From Acidobacteriota bacterium (GTDB taxonomy: Bacteria; Acidobacteriota; Blastocatellia; Pyrinomonadales; Pyrinomonadaceae): a stretch of DNA of 21,034 nt. How positions within the stretch are numbered: position 1 is the first letter of the stretch; each line of letters starts with the position of its first letter. Position numbers and translations under genes: made by a program. Under the pieces are notes generated by a model. That model had not been told where the DNA came from. It was given only the letters and a program-made list of their open reading frames with translations, and ran no database searches. Below, piece after piece: positions 1 through 8,046 of the stretch. The stretch is from contig JAIVGV010000004.1 in NCBI GenBank assembly GCA_020201365.1, positions 1 through 21,034 of the forward strand. Reading direction: 5' to 3'.

Positions 1-363
1 CTTCGCAAGCGTGCGCTGGAAGAGGCGGACGGCGGCGAAGAGGAGCGCGACGCCGACGATCTGTTTGTAGATCGCCGTGGGGAGTTGGAGCGCGCCGCCG
101 AGGAAGGCGCAGGGGATCGAGGTGGCGGCGAAGGGGTAGAACGTGCGCCAGCCGAAAGCGCCCGCGCGCCAGAAGCGGTAGGCGGCGATGGTCGCGACGA
201 GGATGTTGAGGCAGAGCGCCGTCGGCTTCATCACCGTCGGCGCGGTGCCGAAGAGCGCCATCGCGGCGATGTAGCCCGAAGCGCCCGCGTGACCGACCGA
301 AGAGTAGAGCGCGGCGGCGGCGAAGATGAGCAGCGAAAGCAGGAGGAGTTCGTTCGTCGTCAT
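1..363 (-). CDS. TauE/SafE family membrane permease, N-terminal part, runs off the left edge
   Basis: I translated the minus strand from an ATG at 363-361. The frame stays open for 121 codons to base 1, so the C-terminus lies outside the window. The protein begins with a hydrophobic helix (NELLLLSLLIFAAAALYSS). This is followed by SVGHAGASGYIAAMALFG, which matches the glycine-rich first-repeat signature of the TauE/SafE (DUF81) family of sulfite, sulfonate or organoanion exporters. A conserved PTVMKPTALCLNILVA helix and two more hydrophobic segments follow. Members are usually about 250 residues with 7-8 membrane spans, so roughly half is visible. The transported anion cannot be told from sequence. 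It shares strand with the GGDEF gene upstream, whose stop is 44 nt before this start. Confidence 0.85.
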   Translation of the reverse strand, partial: MTTNELLLLSLLIFAAAALYSSVGHAGASGYIAAMALFGTAPTVMKPTALCLNILVATIAAYRFWRAGAFGWRTFYPFAATSIPCAFLGGALQLPTAIYKQIVGVALLFAAVRLFQRTLAK

Positions 364-407
364 CGCCGGCGATGATGACGCGAACGGCGAGTGAACATCA
401 AGCGGCG

Positions 408-1045
408 TTACGCGGCGCGGACGGGCTGCGGCTGCGGCTCGCCGGAGATCGTGAGGTGCGCGACGCGGTTCTTGCCGGTGCGCTTGACCTCGTACATGGC
501 GGCGTCCGCCTGCCGGATCATCATGTCGGCGGTGCGGGGCGGCGTCGTCCAGGTGACGACGCCGATGCTGAAGGTGACGCGCGATGTGCCGCGCGCGGCG
601 ACTTCGTTCAGGCTCTCGCGCACGCGGCTGACGACGGCGCGCGCCGCCGCTTCGCCCGTCTCGGGCAGCAGCACGGCGAACTCGTCGCCGCCGAGCCGCG
701 CCACCATGTCAACCTCGCGCACGGTCTCTTTGATCGCGCGCGCCGCGTCGCGCAGCAGCGCGTCGCCCGCGGCGTGACCGTGGCGGTCGTTCAGCCACTT
801 GAAGTTGTCCACGTCAATGTAGGCGACGGAGAACGGGTGGCGGTGGCGGCGCGCGCGGTTGATCTCAATCTGCGCCGCCTCGAAGAAGGAGCGGCGGTTG
901 GTCGCGCCCGTCAGTTCGTCCGTGCGCGCGAGCTCCCGCTCGTGTTCGAGCGAGCGGCGGAACGCGCCGACGAAGTGCGCGACGAAGAGGAAGACGCAGA
1001 GGCGCGCGAGCGCGTTGAAGAGCGCGAGCGTTCGAGCGCTTTCAT
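408..1045 (-). CDS. GGDEF diguanylate cyclase with apparent 5' frame disruption
   Basis: The frame ending in TAA at 410-408 encodes one hydrophobic helix (about ALFNALARLCVFLFVAHFVG), then ARTDELTGATNRRSFFE and a full GGDEF domain. The active site RLGGDEFAVLLPE is intact. REVD lies five residues upstream of GGDEF, which is the RxxD inhibitory site for c-di-GMP feedback. The expected role is synthesis of c-di-GMP from two GTP at the membrane. The start is a problem. The domain frame is open only back to a TGA at 1052-1050 and has no ATG, GTG or TTG before a GTG at 812, which would delete the helix and the domain's N-terminus. An ATG at 1045-1043 preceded by GGAGAG is well placed but one base out of frame. 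I therefore give 1045 as the likely original start and regard the gene as frameshifted, mis-sequenced or unusually initiated. Confidence 0.75.
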
Positions 1046-1052
1046 GTTCTCA

Positions 1053-1330
1053 CTCTCCGACGTTTGGGGGCGACGCGGGGAGGGCGCGACGAACGTTAGA
1101 CGCCCGCCTTTCGCCACAAGTTTGATGTCTGCCAGCGCCAATTGGTTCGACGCCGCGCGCCGCGCCCCGACCGGCTATCGCGCGCCGCAAACGCGCGTGA
1201 TAAACTTCCCGCAGTGAAATCGAGCGAGCGGTACACAGCCCGCGTCGCCGCGACGACGACCGAAGAGCCTGCGAAGAGTCTCCGGCGAACCCGTCTTAGT
1301 TTCGCCGCCAAGTCCTGAACGAAGTTACGG
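1053..1330. other. Intergenic region between divergent GGDEF and kinase genes
   Basis: No convincing coding frame was found on either strand here; short open frames are arginine- and serine-rich GC-bias artefacts. The region should hold divergent promoters for the GGDEF gene (minus) and the kinase (plus). I could not pick out a -35/-10 pair with confidence. Confidence 0.5.
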
Positions 1331-3562
1331 ATGAAAACTTGCCCACAGTGTGGCGAGAGCTACGAGCCGCGGCTCAAGTTCTGCGCGCGCGACGGCGCGG
1401 TGCTCGAAGACGCGCCGCAGGAGCTCGTCGGGCAGCAGCTCGACGGGCAGTACGAGATCGAGTCGTTCGTCGCGCGCGGCGGGATGGGCTCGATCTACCG
1501 CGCGCGCCACATCATCCTCGGCGACCGCGTGGCGATCAAAGTGCTGCGCCCCGAATACCGCGCCAACCCCGAATGGCTGCGCCGCTTCCAGCGCGAGGGT
1601 CAGGCGGCGCGACGCTTCCGCCACCCGAACGCCGTCACCGTTTACGATCTGCGCACAAGTGCGGACGGGCTCGTGTACATGGTGATGGAGTTCGTCGAGG
1701 GCGTCTCGCTCGACAAGGAGCTGAAGGCGCGCGGGCGCTTCACGCCGGCGGACGCGCTCAAGGTGTTGGAGCCCGTCGCGCGAGTTCTGGAGTGCGCGCA
1801 CGAGGAGGGCGTCGTCCACCGCGATCTCAAACCCGAGAACGTGATGATCGCGCACGACGACGAGGGCGCGCCCGAAATCAAGCTCCTCGATCTCGGCGTC
1901 GCCAAGCTGCGCGACTTCGCCGAGACGGGCGCGACGAACAACACGCCGCTCACCATCGCGGGTCAGGTGCTCGGCACGCCCTACTACATGTCGCCCGAGC
2001 AGTGGGGCGAGACGCCGCGCGACGGCGGCGCGGACGTTGACGGTCGCACGGACATCTACAGCCTCGCCGTCATGTTCTACGAACTCGTCGCCGGGCGCAG
2101 ACCCTTCACCGGGCGCACGCTCGCCGAGATTCGGCACGCGCACGTCGCGCTCCAGCCCGCCCCGCTCGAACAGGTCGCCCCCGACGTGACGCCGGCGTTC
2201 GCGCGCGCCGTCGAGCACGGGCTGGCGAAGGATCGCGCCGACAGACCGCAGACCGCCGGGGCTTTCGTCACGGAACTGCGCGGCGCGCTCGACGGGCAGC
2301 CGAAGACGGGCGACGCGGCGCCGGCCGTCGTCGTCGAAGAAGAAGAGCAGGCGGAGACGCCGGAGGCGGCGCGCGCCGAGCCCGGGGCGGGCGCGGCTCG
2401 CGCGTCCGAGTCGGGCGCGTCGCACGCTCCTGCCGCGGGCGCGTCGCGCGACGCATTCGAGAAGGTCGCCGCGGGCGGGCAGCCGTCGCACGACGGCGAA
2501 GAGGCGACGCGCACCTCGATCTCGACGGGCGGCCCGCCGCCGCGACAAGAACCGGCTCGCGCCTCGACAGACGCGCCCTCGCCCGCGCCCGACGCGCCCG
2601 CGTCCGCCGCTGAGAATCAGAACGGATCATCATCGTCCGGGTCGCCCAGCGTCACACCTTCCGCCGCTCAGTCCGTCGCGCCGCCGTCGTTCGCGCAGAG
2701 CGCCGCGCCTTCGGTCTCGCGGTATGCGGCGCCCGCCGCCGCGCCGCCCGTCGCCTCCTCGTCATCTTCGCAGGTGGGCGCTTCGGCTTCGTCGCCGCGC
2801 GCGGGCGTGGTTGCGGCGCGCGCGGGGAAGAAGTCGCGCGCGTGGATCGCGCTCGTCGTCGTCGCGCTCCTGTTCGTGGTGTGCGCGGGCGTCGTGGCGA
2901 CGGGCTGGTTCGTGTGGAGTCGGTGGCAGGCGAGCCGCAGGGCGATGCTGGGCGAGCCGCCGACGGCGACGACGGGCGTCGGGAGCGGCGCGGCGACGAC
3001 GAGCGCGCCCGCGAAGGTCGAGGCGCTGAGCTACTGGATCGAGGCGTTCGAGAGCGCGGACGCGAAGGAGGGCGAGCGCGTGGCGCGTGCCGGGGCGATC
3101 TCGCTCGCCTCGGGGCAGCAGTTCAAGTTCCACTTCTCGCCCGCCTCGCGCGGCTACTTCTACGTCGTCGGACCCGGCGAGGGCAACGCGCCGACGACGT
3201 TTCTGACCGCACAGCCCAGCGGGATTCTGAAGACCAACTACGCGCCCGCGCAGTCGGACTTCGCCTACCCTTACGGCGCGGGGCAGGTCTTGGAACTCGA
3301 CAAGAATGCGGGCGCGGACGAGTTCACGGTGATCTACTCGGCGACGCCGCTGCTCGAACCGGCGTTCCTCGCCGCGCGCCCCGGGCACGCGCTCAGCCCG
3401 GCGGAGCAGAAGCAGCTCGAAGACCTGCGCGCCCGCGCGCAAACCGCCGCGACGACGCTGGACGTACAAGACACGGGCGCGGAGCGCGCCGTCACCGTCA
3501 ACGTGCCGGACAGAGAGGCCGCGCGCCTCGTCGTCTTCGACATACGCATCGAGCACCAGTGA
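1331..3562 (+). CDS. Membrane-anchored Ser/Thr protein kinase with N-terminal zinc ribbon and DUF4384-like C-terminal domain
   Basis: The 743-residue protein opens with a small zinc-finger module (C4, C7, C18 with CARD-type spacing). The kinase domain covers about residues 41-320. It has a glycine loop (ARGGMGSIY), VAIK lysine K70, catalytic HRDLKPEN (D165, N170), DLG at 187-189 in place of the usual DFG, and GTPYYMSPE. A long Ala/Pro/Ser-rich linker (about 325-500) leads to one membrane helix near 504-529. A C-terminal globular domain (about 565-700) resembles the DUF4384 domain of the next gene (YWIEAFESAD, RGYFYVVGPGEG). This suggests a cytoplasmic Hanks-type kinase with an extracytoplasmic sensor. 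The ATG start is supported by the CPQC motif at residue 4, although its Shine-Dalgarno is weak. The next gene follows after 23 nt, so co-transcription is likely. Confidence 0.95.
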   Translation: MKTCPQCGESYEPRLKFCARDGAVLEDAPQELVGQQLDGQYEIESFVARGGMGSIYRARHIILGDRVAIKVLRPEYRANPEWLRRFQREGQAARRFRHPNAVTVYDLRTSADGLVYMVMEFVEGVSLDKELKARGRFTPADALKVLEPVARVLECAHEEGVVHRDLKPENVMIAHDDEGAPEIKLLDLGVAKLRDFAETGATNNTPLTIAGQVLGTPYYMSPEQWGETPRDGGADVDGRTDIYSLAVMFYELVAGRRPFTGRTLAEIRHAHVALQPAPLEQVAPDVTPAFARAVEHGLAKDRADRPQTAGAFVTELRGALDGQPKTGDAAPAVVVEEEEQAETPEAARAEPGAGAARASESGASHAPAAGASRDAFEKVAAGGQPSHDGEEATRTSISTGGPPPRQEPARASTDAPSPAPDAPASAAENQNGSSSSGSPSVTPSAAQSVAPPSFAQSAAPSVSRYAAPAAAPPVASSSSSQVGASASSPRAGVVAARAGKKSRAWIALVVVALLFVVCAGVVATGWFVWSRWQASRRAMLGEPPTATTGVGSGAATTSAPAKVEALSYWIEAFESADAKEGERVARAGAISLASGQQFKFHFSPASRGYFYVVGPGEGNAPTTFLTAQPSGILKTNYAPAQSDFAYPYGAGQVLELDKNAGADEFTVIYSATPLLEPAFLAARPGHALSPAEQKQLEDLRARAQTAATTLDVQDTGAERAVTVNVPDREAARLVVFDIRIEHQ

Positions 3563-3585
3563 CGACGCCCGAAGGGAGTTTGAAA

Positions 3586-4563
3586 ATGCGATCAAAGTTT
3601 CTCATCACGCTCGCCGTCGCGCTCGCCGCGTCGTCATCGTTGTCCGTGCGCGCGCAGGAGCAGCAGCCCGCGTCGCCGCAGGACGAGGAGGTGCGCGGCG
3701 CGTTCGTCACGACACGACCGAGCGCGGGCAAGGACGTGAAGAAGGCGGAGGCGGCGCACGCGACGACGCCCGCGCCGAACAAGCCCGCGGCGAAGACCGC
3801 GGGCGGCGCGCCGAACAGGCACAGGACTTCGGGCGCGCGCGTCGGCGGCGCGCAGGTCGCTGGCGGCACGGCGGGCGGCGCAAGCGGCGCGGCGGGCGAC
3901 GTGCAGTTCGGCAAGACGAAGTTCGATCCGGCGGGCATCGGCTTGGGCTACACGCTCTTCATGCGCGACGACGCGGGCGCGGCGGTGAGGGTGAGCCCCC
4001 GCCGCGAGTTCCACACGGGCGAGGCGATCCGGCTCCTCGTCGAGAGCAACACCGACGGCTACCTCTACATCTTCGACGCGGAGAACGACGCCACGCCGCA
4101 GCTCATCTTCCCCAACGCGAAACTGAACCGCGGCGACAACCGCATCGGCGCGCACGTCCCCTACGAGATTCCTTCCGGCAAGGAGGAGGACGAGAGCCTG
4201 CGCTGGTTCGTCTTCAACGACACGCCGGCGACCGAGCGCGTCTATGTCGTCGTCTCGCGCACGCCGCTCGAAGGCGTCCCCGTGGGCGAGAGCTTGGTGA
4301 AGCTGTGCGCCGAATCCGACCAGTCTTGCGTATGGAAGCCGACGCCGCAGCAGTGGGCGGGTCTGAGGACGGCGAACGCGGGCGACCGCGTCGCGGTGAG
4401 TCAGGCGAAGGACGACGGGCGCGCGCAGACCGCCACCGAGAAAGAAGCCGCCGTGCGGGGCTTGGGACTCTCGACGGACGCGCCGCTCCCCTCGGTCATC
4501 TACATGATCGCCTCGACGAACACGAACGTCCTCGTGACGACGGTCGATCTCATCCACAAGTAA
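3586..4563 (+). CDS. Secreted DUF4384 domain protein
   Basis: This 325-residue protein starts with a Sec signal peptide (KFLITLAVALAASSSLS followed by VRAQEQ). An Ala/Gly/Lys-rich linker then leads to a DUF4384 domain at about residues 120-250. That domain contains LGYTLFMRDDAG, the FHTGEAIRLLVESNTDGYLYIF stretch with the family's typical sequence, a LIFPN segment and a VYVVVSRTPLEG strand. DUF4384 domains are often found fused to or beside bacterial Ser/Thr kinases and are presumed ligand or partner modules; the ligand is unknown. The ATG at 3586 is chosen because GGGAG lies 7 nt upstream and the signal peptide starts there. A much longer frame reaches back into the kinase, but that part is shadow sequence. 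The gene lies between the kinase (23 nt) and the CHAT protease (26 nt). Confidence 0.9.
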   Translation: MRSKFLITLAVALAASSSLSVRAQEQQPASPQDEEVRGAFVTTRPSAGKDVKKAEAAHATTPAPNKPAAKTAGGAPNRHRTSGARVGGAQVAGGTAGGASGAAGDVQFGKTKFDPAGIGLGYTLFMRDDAGAAVRVSPRREFHTGEAIRLLVESNTDGYLYIFDAENDATPQLIFPNAKLNRGDNRIGAHVPYEIPSGKEEDESLRWFVFNDTPATERVYVVVSRTPLEGVPVGESLVKLCAESDQSCVWKPTPQQWAGLRTANAGDRVAVSQAKDDGRAQTATEKEAAVRGLGLSTDAPLPSVIYMIASTNTNVLVTTVDLIHK

Positions 4564-4589
4564 GTTCCCAACGAGAAAGCGAGAGCGTC

Positions 4590-7406
4590 ATGGGTTTAAG
4601 CAAACGGATCGCAAGTCTCTGCCTCGCTTGTGCCGTCGCGTGTGCCACGCTCGCGTCGGGCGCGCGCGGAGTCGTCGTCGCGGCGGAGCCGCCGCAGCAG
4701 GGCGCGCAGGCGGCGGACGCGCTGCGGCAGGGGCGCGCGCTCCTGAAGCGCGGGCGCGCGGATCAGGCGCTGCCGCTCCTGGAGCAGGCGCTCAAGCTCT
4801 ACGCGGCGGCGAGCGACGCGCGCGGCGAGGCGGCGGCGCACGACACGCTCGGCGATCTCTACACGCGGCAGGGGCAGTACGCCCGCGCGCTCGATCACTA
4901 CAAGCAGGCGCGCGAGAAGTTCGCCGCGGCGCAGGCGAAGACGAGCAACATCACGAAAGCCGCGGGCTTCAGCGACAACTCTTTCAACTCCGATCTGATG
5001 CTCGCCAAGATCGGCGACACCTACTTCCGCATGGGCGACGTCCAGCAGTCCGGCGCGTCGTTCGCCGCGATGCAGGTGAAGAAGCCGCAGAGCACGGTGA
5101 ACACCGTGAAGAAGACCGGCGGGTTGCTCGGCGGGCTCGGCGCCATCGGGCACAGCGTCTCGAAGGGCAACATCGGCGTGGAGACCGGCGCGGGCGTGGC
5201 GAGCACGGTCTATTCCGTCGGTCAAATCTTCGAGCAGTACCGCCAGAGCATCCTCTACGCGACGCACCAACTGGGCTTGGGTCGCGTCGAGTTCTTCAAC
5301 GACAACTCGGCTTCCGCGCGCAAAGACTTCGAGGAGGCGCTGGACGCGGCGGGCGGCGGCGCGATCCCCGGCATCGCCAACCTCGGGCAGACGCGCCGCT
5401 TCCGCGTCGCCGCGCGCACGAGCCTCGGCGACGTGGCGCTGAAAGAAAATCGCTACAAGGACGCCGTCAAGTTCTACACGGACGCGGCGAAGGGCGCGAA
5501 GGACGACAAGCGTCTCGATCTGATGTGGTCTGCGCAGCGTGGCATCGGCAAGGCGAAACTGCTGATGGCGGCGCAGGATAAAAACCCGTCGAAGCTCTGG
5601 GACGAGGGTATCGCGTCTTACCGCGACGCGCTCGCGACTATCGAGACTCTGCGACAGGGCTCGGTGCGCGCCGACGAGGCGCGCACGACGTTCCTCGCGA
5701 CGACGAAGGACGTTTACGACGAGGCGGCGACGGCTTTAGCCGAACGCGCCCTCGCCGGATCGTCGGGCGCGGGCGGCAAGCTCGACGGTCAGTCGCTCGC
5801 CTACGCTTCCGAGGCTTTCAAGATCGTCGAGCAGGGGCGCGCGCGTTCGCTCCTCGATCTGCTCGGCGAGTCGAACGCGCAGATCACGGAGGGCATACCC
5901 GCAGACCTGTTGCAGAAGAAGCAGCAGAACCTCGAACGCCAGCAGGAGATCGCGCAGCAGCTTTCGGGCGTGACGCTGACGGGCGAGCCGCCGAAGGAGT
6001 CGGTCGAAGACCTGGAGAAGGAGCTGGAAAAGCTCGCGACCGAGTACGACTCGATCGAGAACCAGATCCGCCTCGCCAACCCGCGCTACTCGGCGCTCAC
6101 CGCGCCGCAGCCGCTCGCGCTCGCGGACGTGCAGCGGCAGATTCTCGACCCGCAGACCGCGCTCCTCGAATACTTCGTCGGCGACAACGCCTCCTACCTC
6201 TTCGCCGTGACGGGCGACGCGGCGGCGCTCTACAAGATTCCGTCGCGCGGCGCGCTCGCCGTCCAGGTCACGGACATGCGCGACCAGATCGTGCCGCAGA
6301 GCTTGCGCAGATCAATCGTTGACCTCGGCGGCTCGCGCGGTCTCTCCGACGAGCGGGGCTTAGGCATGAGCGCGGCGTCCGCTCTCGGCAACGCGACACA
6401 GTTCGCCGCCGCGTCGAACACGGTTTACAAGTCGGCGGTCGAGCCCGCCGCCGCGCTCGTCGGCGACAAGCGGCTCGTCGTCGTCGCCGACGGCGCGCTC
6501 AACTTCGTGCCCTTCGAGGCGCTCGTCTCCGCTCAGGGCACCGACTACTCACAACTGCCGTACCTCGTCGAGCACAACGAGATCGTTTACGCGCCGTCGG
6601 CTTCCGTCCTCGCGGCGGTCAGGCAGCAGTCGAACGCGGCGGCGACTTCGCAGGCGCGCGGCGTCTTGGTCGTCGCCGATCCGGTCTTCGACCCCTCGGA
6701 CGCGCGCGCGCAGAAGGCTGCGACGCCGGGCGGCGAGACCGCCGAGACCGCTCCCGCGATGGCGAGTGCGGTCGCCGACGTGGCGGGCGAAAACGCAGCC
6801 GCCGCGCAGACGCAGACGATCAAGCTCGCGCGCCTCGCGGGCACGCGCGCGGAGGCGCAGGAGATCGAAAAACTCGCGCGCGCGGCCGGCTACACGCCCG
6901 ACCTCTGGCTCGATCTGGACGCGAGCGAGGCGAACGTCAAGACGCGCGACATCACGAAGTACCGACTGCTCCACGTCGCGACCCACGGTCTTCTCGACGC
7001 GAAGCGACCGCAGTTCACCGGCGTCGTCCTCTCGCTCGTCGGCAACCGCGACGGCGACGGCTTCCTGCGCACCGACGAGATATTCAACCTCAGATTAGGC
7101 GCGCAGCTCGTCATGCTCTCCGCCTGCGAGACCGGGCTCGGAAAAGAGAAGCGCGGCGAGGGCGTCATCGGCTTGACGCGCGCGTTCCTCTACGCGGGCG
7201 CGCCGACCGTCGGCGTCTCTCTGTGGTCGGTCGCCGACCGCTCGACGGCAGACCTGATGTCCGACTTCTACAAGCGGCTGCTCACGAAGCAATCCCCGAC
7301 GCCGCCCGCCGCCTTGCGCGCCGCGCAGCAGCAGATGATCGCCGGGAAGAAGTTCAGCGCGCCGTTCTACTGGGCTCCGTTCGTGGTGGTAGGCGACTGG
7401 AGATGA
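4590..7406 (+). CDS. Secreted TPR-CHAT caspase-like protease
   Basis: This is a 938-residue protein. A signal peptide (about 1-32, SLCLACAVACATLASG) is followed by tetratricopeptide repeats from about residue 40, including ALPLLEQALKLYAAA and ALDHYKQAREKF. Between repeats there is a glycine-rich insert near residues 170-205. More helical repeats and a charged coiled coil near 515-565 precede the C-terminal CHAT domain (about 590-938). The catalytic pair of the caspase/separase-like fold is visible as H799 in HVATHG and C846 in LSACETGLG, followed by GVIGLTRAFLYAGAPTV and SLWSVADRST. CHAT proteases cleave protein partners usually recruited through the TPR region; the substrate here is unknown. 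The ATG at 4590 gives the signal peptide, and an in-frame extension to 4305 overlaps the DUF4384 gene and is rejected. Hairpin A starts 2 nt after the stop. Confidence 0.93.
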   Translation: MGLSKRIASLCLACAVACATLASGARGVVVAAEPPQQGAQAADALRQGRALLKRGRADQALPLLEQALKLYAAASDARGEAAAHDTLGDLYTRQGQYARALDHYKQAREKFAAAQAKTSNITKAAGFSDNSFNSDLMLAKIGDTYFRMGDVQQSGASFAAMQVKKPQSTVNTVKKTGGLLGGLGAIGHSVSKGNIGVETGAGVASTVYSVGQIFEQYRQSILYATHQLGLGRVEFFNDNSASARKDFEEALDAAGGGAIPGIANLGQTRRFRVAARTSLGDVALKENRYKDAVKFYTDAAKGAKDDKRLDLMWSAQRGIGKAKLLMAAQDKNPSKLWDEGIASYRDALATIETLRQGSVRADEARTTFLATTKDVYDEAATALAERALAGSSGAGGKLDGQSLAYASEAFKIVEQGRARSLLDLLGESNAQITEGIPADLLQKKQQNLERQQEIAQQLSGVTLTGEPPKESVEDLEKELEKLATEYDSIENQIRLANPRYSALTAPQPLALADVQRQILDPQTALLEYFVGDNASYLFAVTGDAAALYKIPSRGALAVQVTDMRDQIVPQSLRRSIVDLGGSRGLSDERGLGMSAASALGNATQFAAASNTVYKSAVEPAAALVGDKRLVVVADGALNFVPFEALVSAQGTDYSQLPYLVEHNEIVYAPSASVLAAVRQQSNAAATSQARGVLVVADPVFDPSDARAQKAATPGGETAETAPAMASAVADVAGENAAAAQTQTIKLARLAGTRAEAQEIEKLARAAGYTPDLWLDLDASEANVKTRDITKYRLLHVATHGLLDAKRPQFTGVVLSLVGNRDGDGFLRTDEIFNLRLGAQLVMLSACETGLGKEKRGEGVIGLTRAFLYAGAPTVGVSLWSVADRSTADLMSDFYKRLLTKQSPTPPAALRAAQQQMIAGKKFSAPFYWAPFVVVGDWR

Positions 7407-7407
7407 A

Positions 7408-7464
7408 GAAACGATGAACGGTGAAGTGAGAGCAACCGGTTCTTACTTCGTCGTCCATCGTTCC
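7408..7464 (+). repeat. Heptad-repeat hairpin A after the CHAT gene
   Basis: Arms of 24 nt (7408-7431 and 7441-7464) enclose a 9-nt loop. As RNA I count 19 Watson-Crick pairs, 3 G-U pairs and 2 A-C mismatches. The left arm reads in 7-nt units (GAACGAT-like, GAACGGT, GAAGTGA). It begins 2 nt after the CHAT stop codon and is followed by pyrimidine-rich DNA. It probably ends or protects the CHAT transcript. Confidence 0.75.
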
Positions 7465-7486
7465 GCCTTCAACGTTTCTTTCCCCC

Positions 7487-7515
7487 TTGATTTTCCCTCT
7501 GCCCCGCGCTACTTT
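7487..7515 (+). promoter_or_regulatory. Candidate sigma-70-type promoter for the YtxJ gene
   Basis: TTGATT at 7487-7492 and TACTTT at 7510-7515 are separated by exactly 17 nt, in a locally AT-rich patch after hairpin A and about 70 nt before the YtxJ start. No transcription data support it; this is a consensus match only. Confidence 0.45.
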
Positions 7516-7554
7516 GCCGATCAAGCCAGGTTAACTTTTATGGGAAGAAAGGCA

Positions 7555-7575
7555 CGCGCGGCTCACAACCGCGCG
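7555..7575 (+). promoter_or_regulatory. Short GC hairpin just upstream of the YtxJ start
   Basis: CGCGCGG (7555-7561) and CCGCGCG (7569-7575) form a perfect 7-bp stem with a 7-nt loop, ending 11 nt before the ATG at 7587. No clear Shine-Dalgarno is visible. The only weak candidate, GCGGGTG, overlaps the 3' arm, so the hairpin could mask the ribosome site. In a genome this GC-rich, chance is a serious alternative. Confidence 0.4.
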
Positions 7576-7586
7576 GGTGAATCGTG

Positions 7587-7949
7587 ATGGCTGAAGCCTC
7601 GCAGCGGGCGGTGGATTTCCTTGAGATCGGGGACGCGGCGTCGCTCGACGACCTGTTCGCGCGCTCGAAGGTCGCGCCCGTCGTCGTCCTCAAGCACAGC
7701 ACGACGTGCCCGATCAGCGCGCGCGCCTACCGCCAGATGGCGCAGCTCGACCGCACGCGGGTCGGCGACGTGGCGCTCGTCGTCGTCCAGACGGCGCGCA
7801 AAGTCTCCGACGAGATCGCGCGCCGCACGGGCGTGCGCCACGAGTCGCCGCAGGCGTTCGTCGTCCGCGACGGCAAGGCGGTCTGGGACGCCTCCCACTT
7901 CGACATCACGGCGGAGGCGGTCGAGCGCGCAGTGGCGGAGAACAAATAA
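7587..7949 (+). CDS. ytxJ: YtxJ-type monothiol bacilliredoxin (bacillithiol system redox protein)
   Basis: This is a 120-residue thioredoxin-fold protein. VVVLKHSTTCPISARAY places a single active-site cysteine, C41, in the TCPIS motif typical of YtxJ/DUF2847. SPQAFVVRDGKAVWDASH supplies the cis-proline and following strand of the fold. The family removes bacillithiol from S-bacillithiolated proteins in the cytoplasm, which implies the host makes bacillithiol or a related thiol. No bsh biosynthesis genes are in this window. A GTG codon directly precedes the chosen ATG and is an alternative start one residue longer. The ATG is preferred because no Shine-Dalgarno decides between them. It is the first of six small same-strand genes and has its own candidate promoter at 7487-7515. 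Its stop codon overlaps the left arm of hairpin B. Confidence 0.9.
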   Translation: MAEASQRAVDFLEIGDAASLDDLFARSKVAPVVVLKHSTTCPISARAYRQMAQLDRTRVGDVALVVVQTARKVSDEIARRTGVRHESPQAFVVRDGKAVWDASHFDITAEAVERAVAENK

Positions 7950-8042
7950 GTACTGAGTACTGAGTGCTGAGAAGCGAAGCGGCCAGTGGCGGGTGCTTTA
8001 TCTTTCTATTACTCAGCACTCAGCACTCAGTACTCAGTACTT
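7948..8042 (+). repeat. Heptad-repeat hairpin B between YtxJ and DUF971
   Basis: The arms 7948-7971 and 8019-8042 are perfect 24-nt inverted complements made of the 7-nt unit TACTGAG and a TGCTGAG variant. The 47-nt loop contains an extra copy of the unit from the right arm. The left arm begins inside the YtxJ TAA stop. The right arm runs into T6 at 8041-8046, immediately before the ATG of DUF971. This looks like an intrinsic terminator, yet it stands where the next gene's ribosome-binding site should be. Confidence 0.9.
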
Positions 8043-8046
8043 TTTT

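Noticed and set aside
372..1217. Plus-strand frame of 281 codons opposite the GGDEF gene
   Set aside because: The opposite strand carries an unmistakable GGDEF domain; this frame has only Ala/Arg-rich sequence.
1325..2548. Long minus-strand frame of 407 codons antisense to the kinase
   Set aside because: It is arginine-rich with no domain, and mirrors the kinase gene, which has clear catalytic motifs. High GC keeps antisense frames open.
4305..4589. In-frame 95-codon extension upstream of the CHAT gene
   Set aside because: It overlaps the DUF4384 coding region, is arginine-rich, and would bury the signal peptide that starts at 4590.
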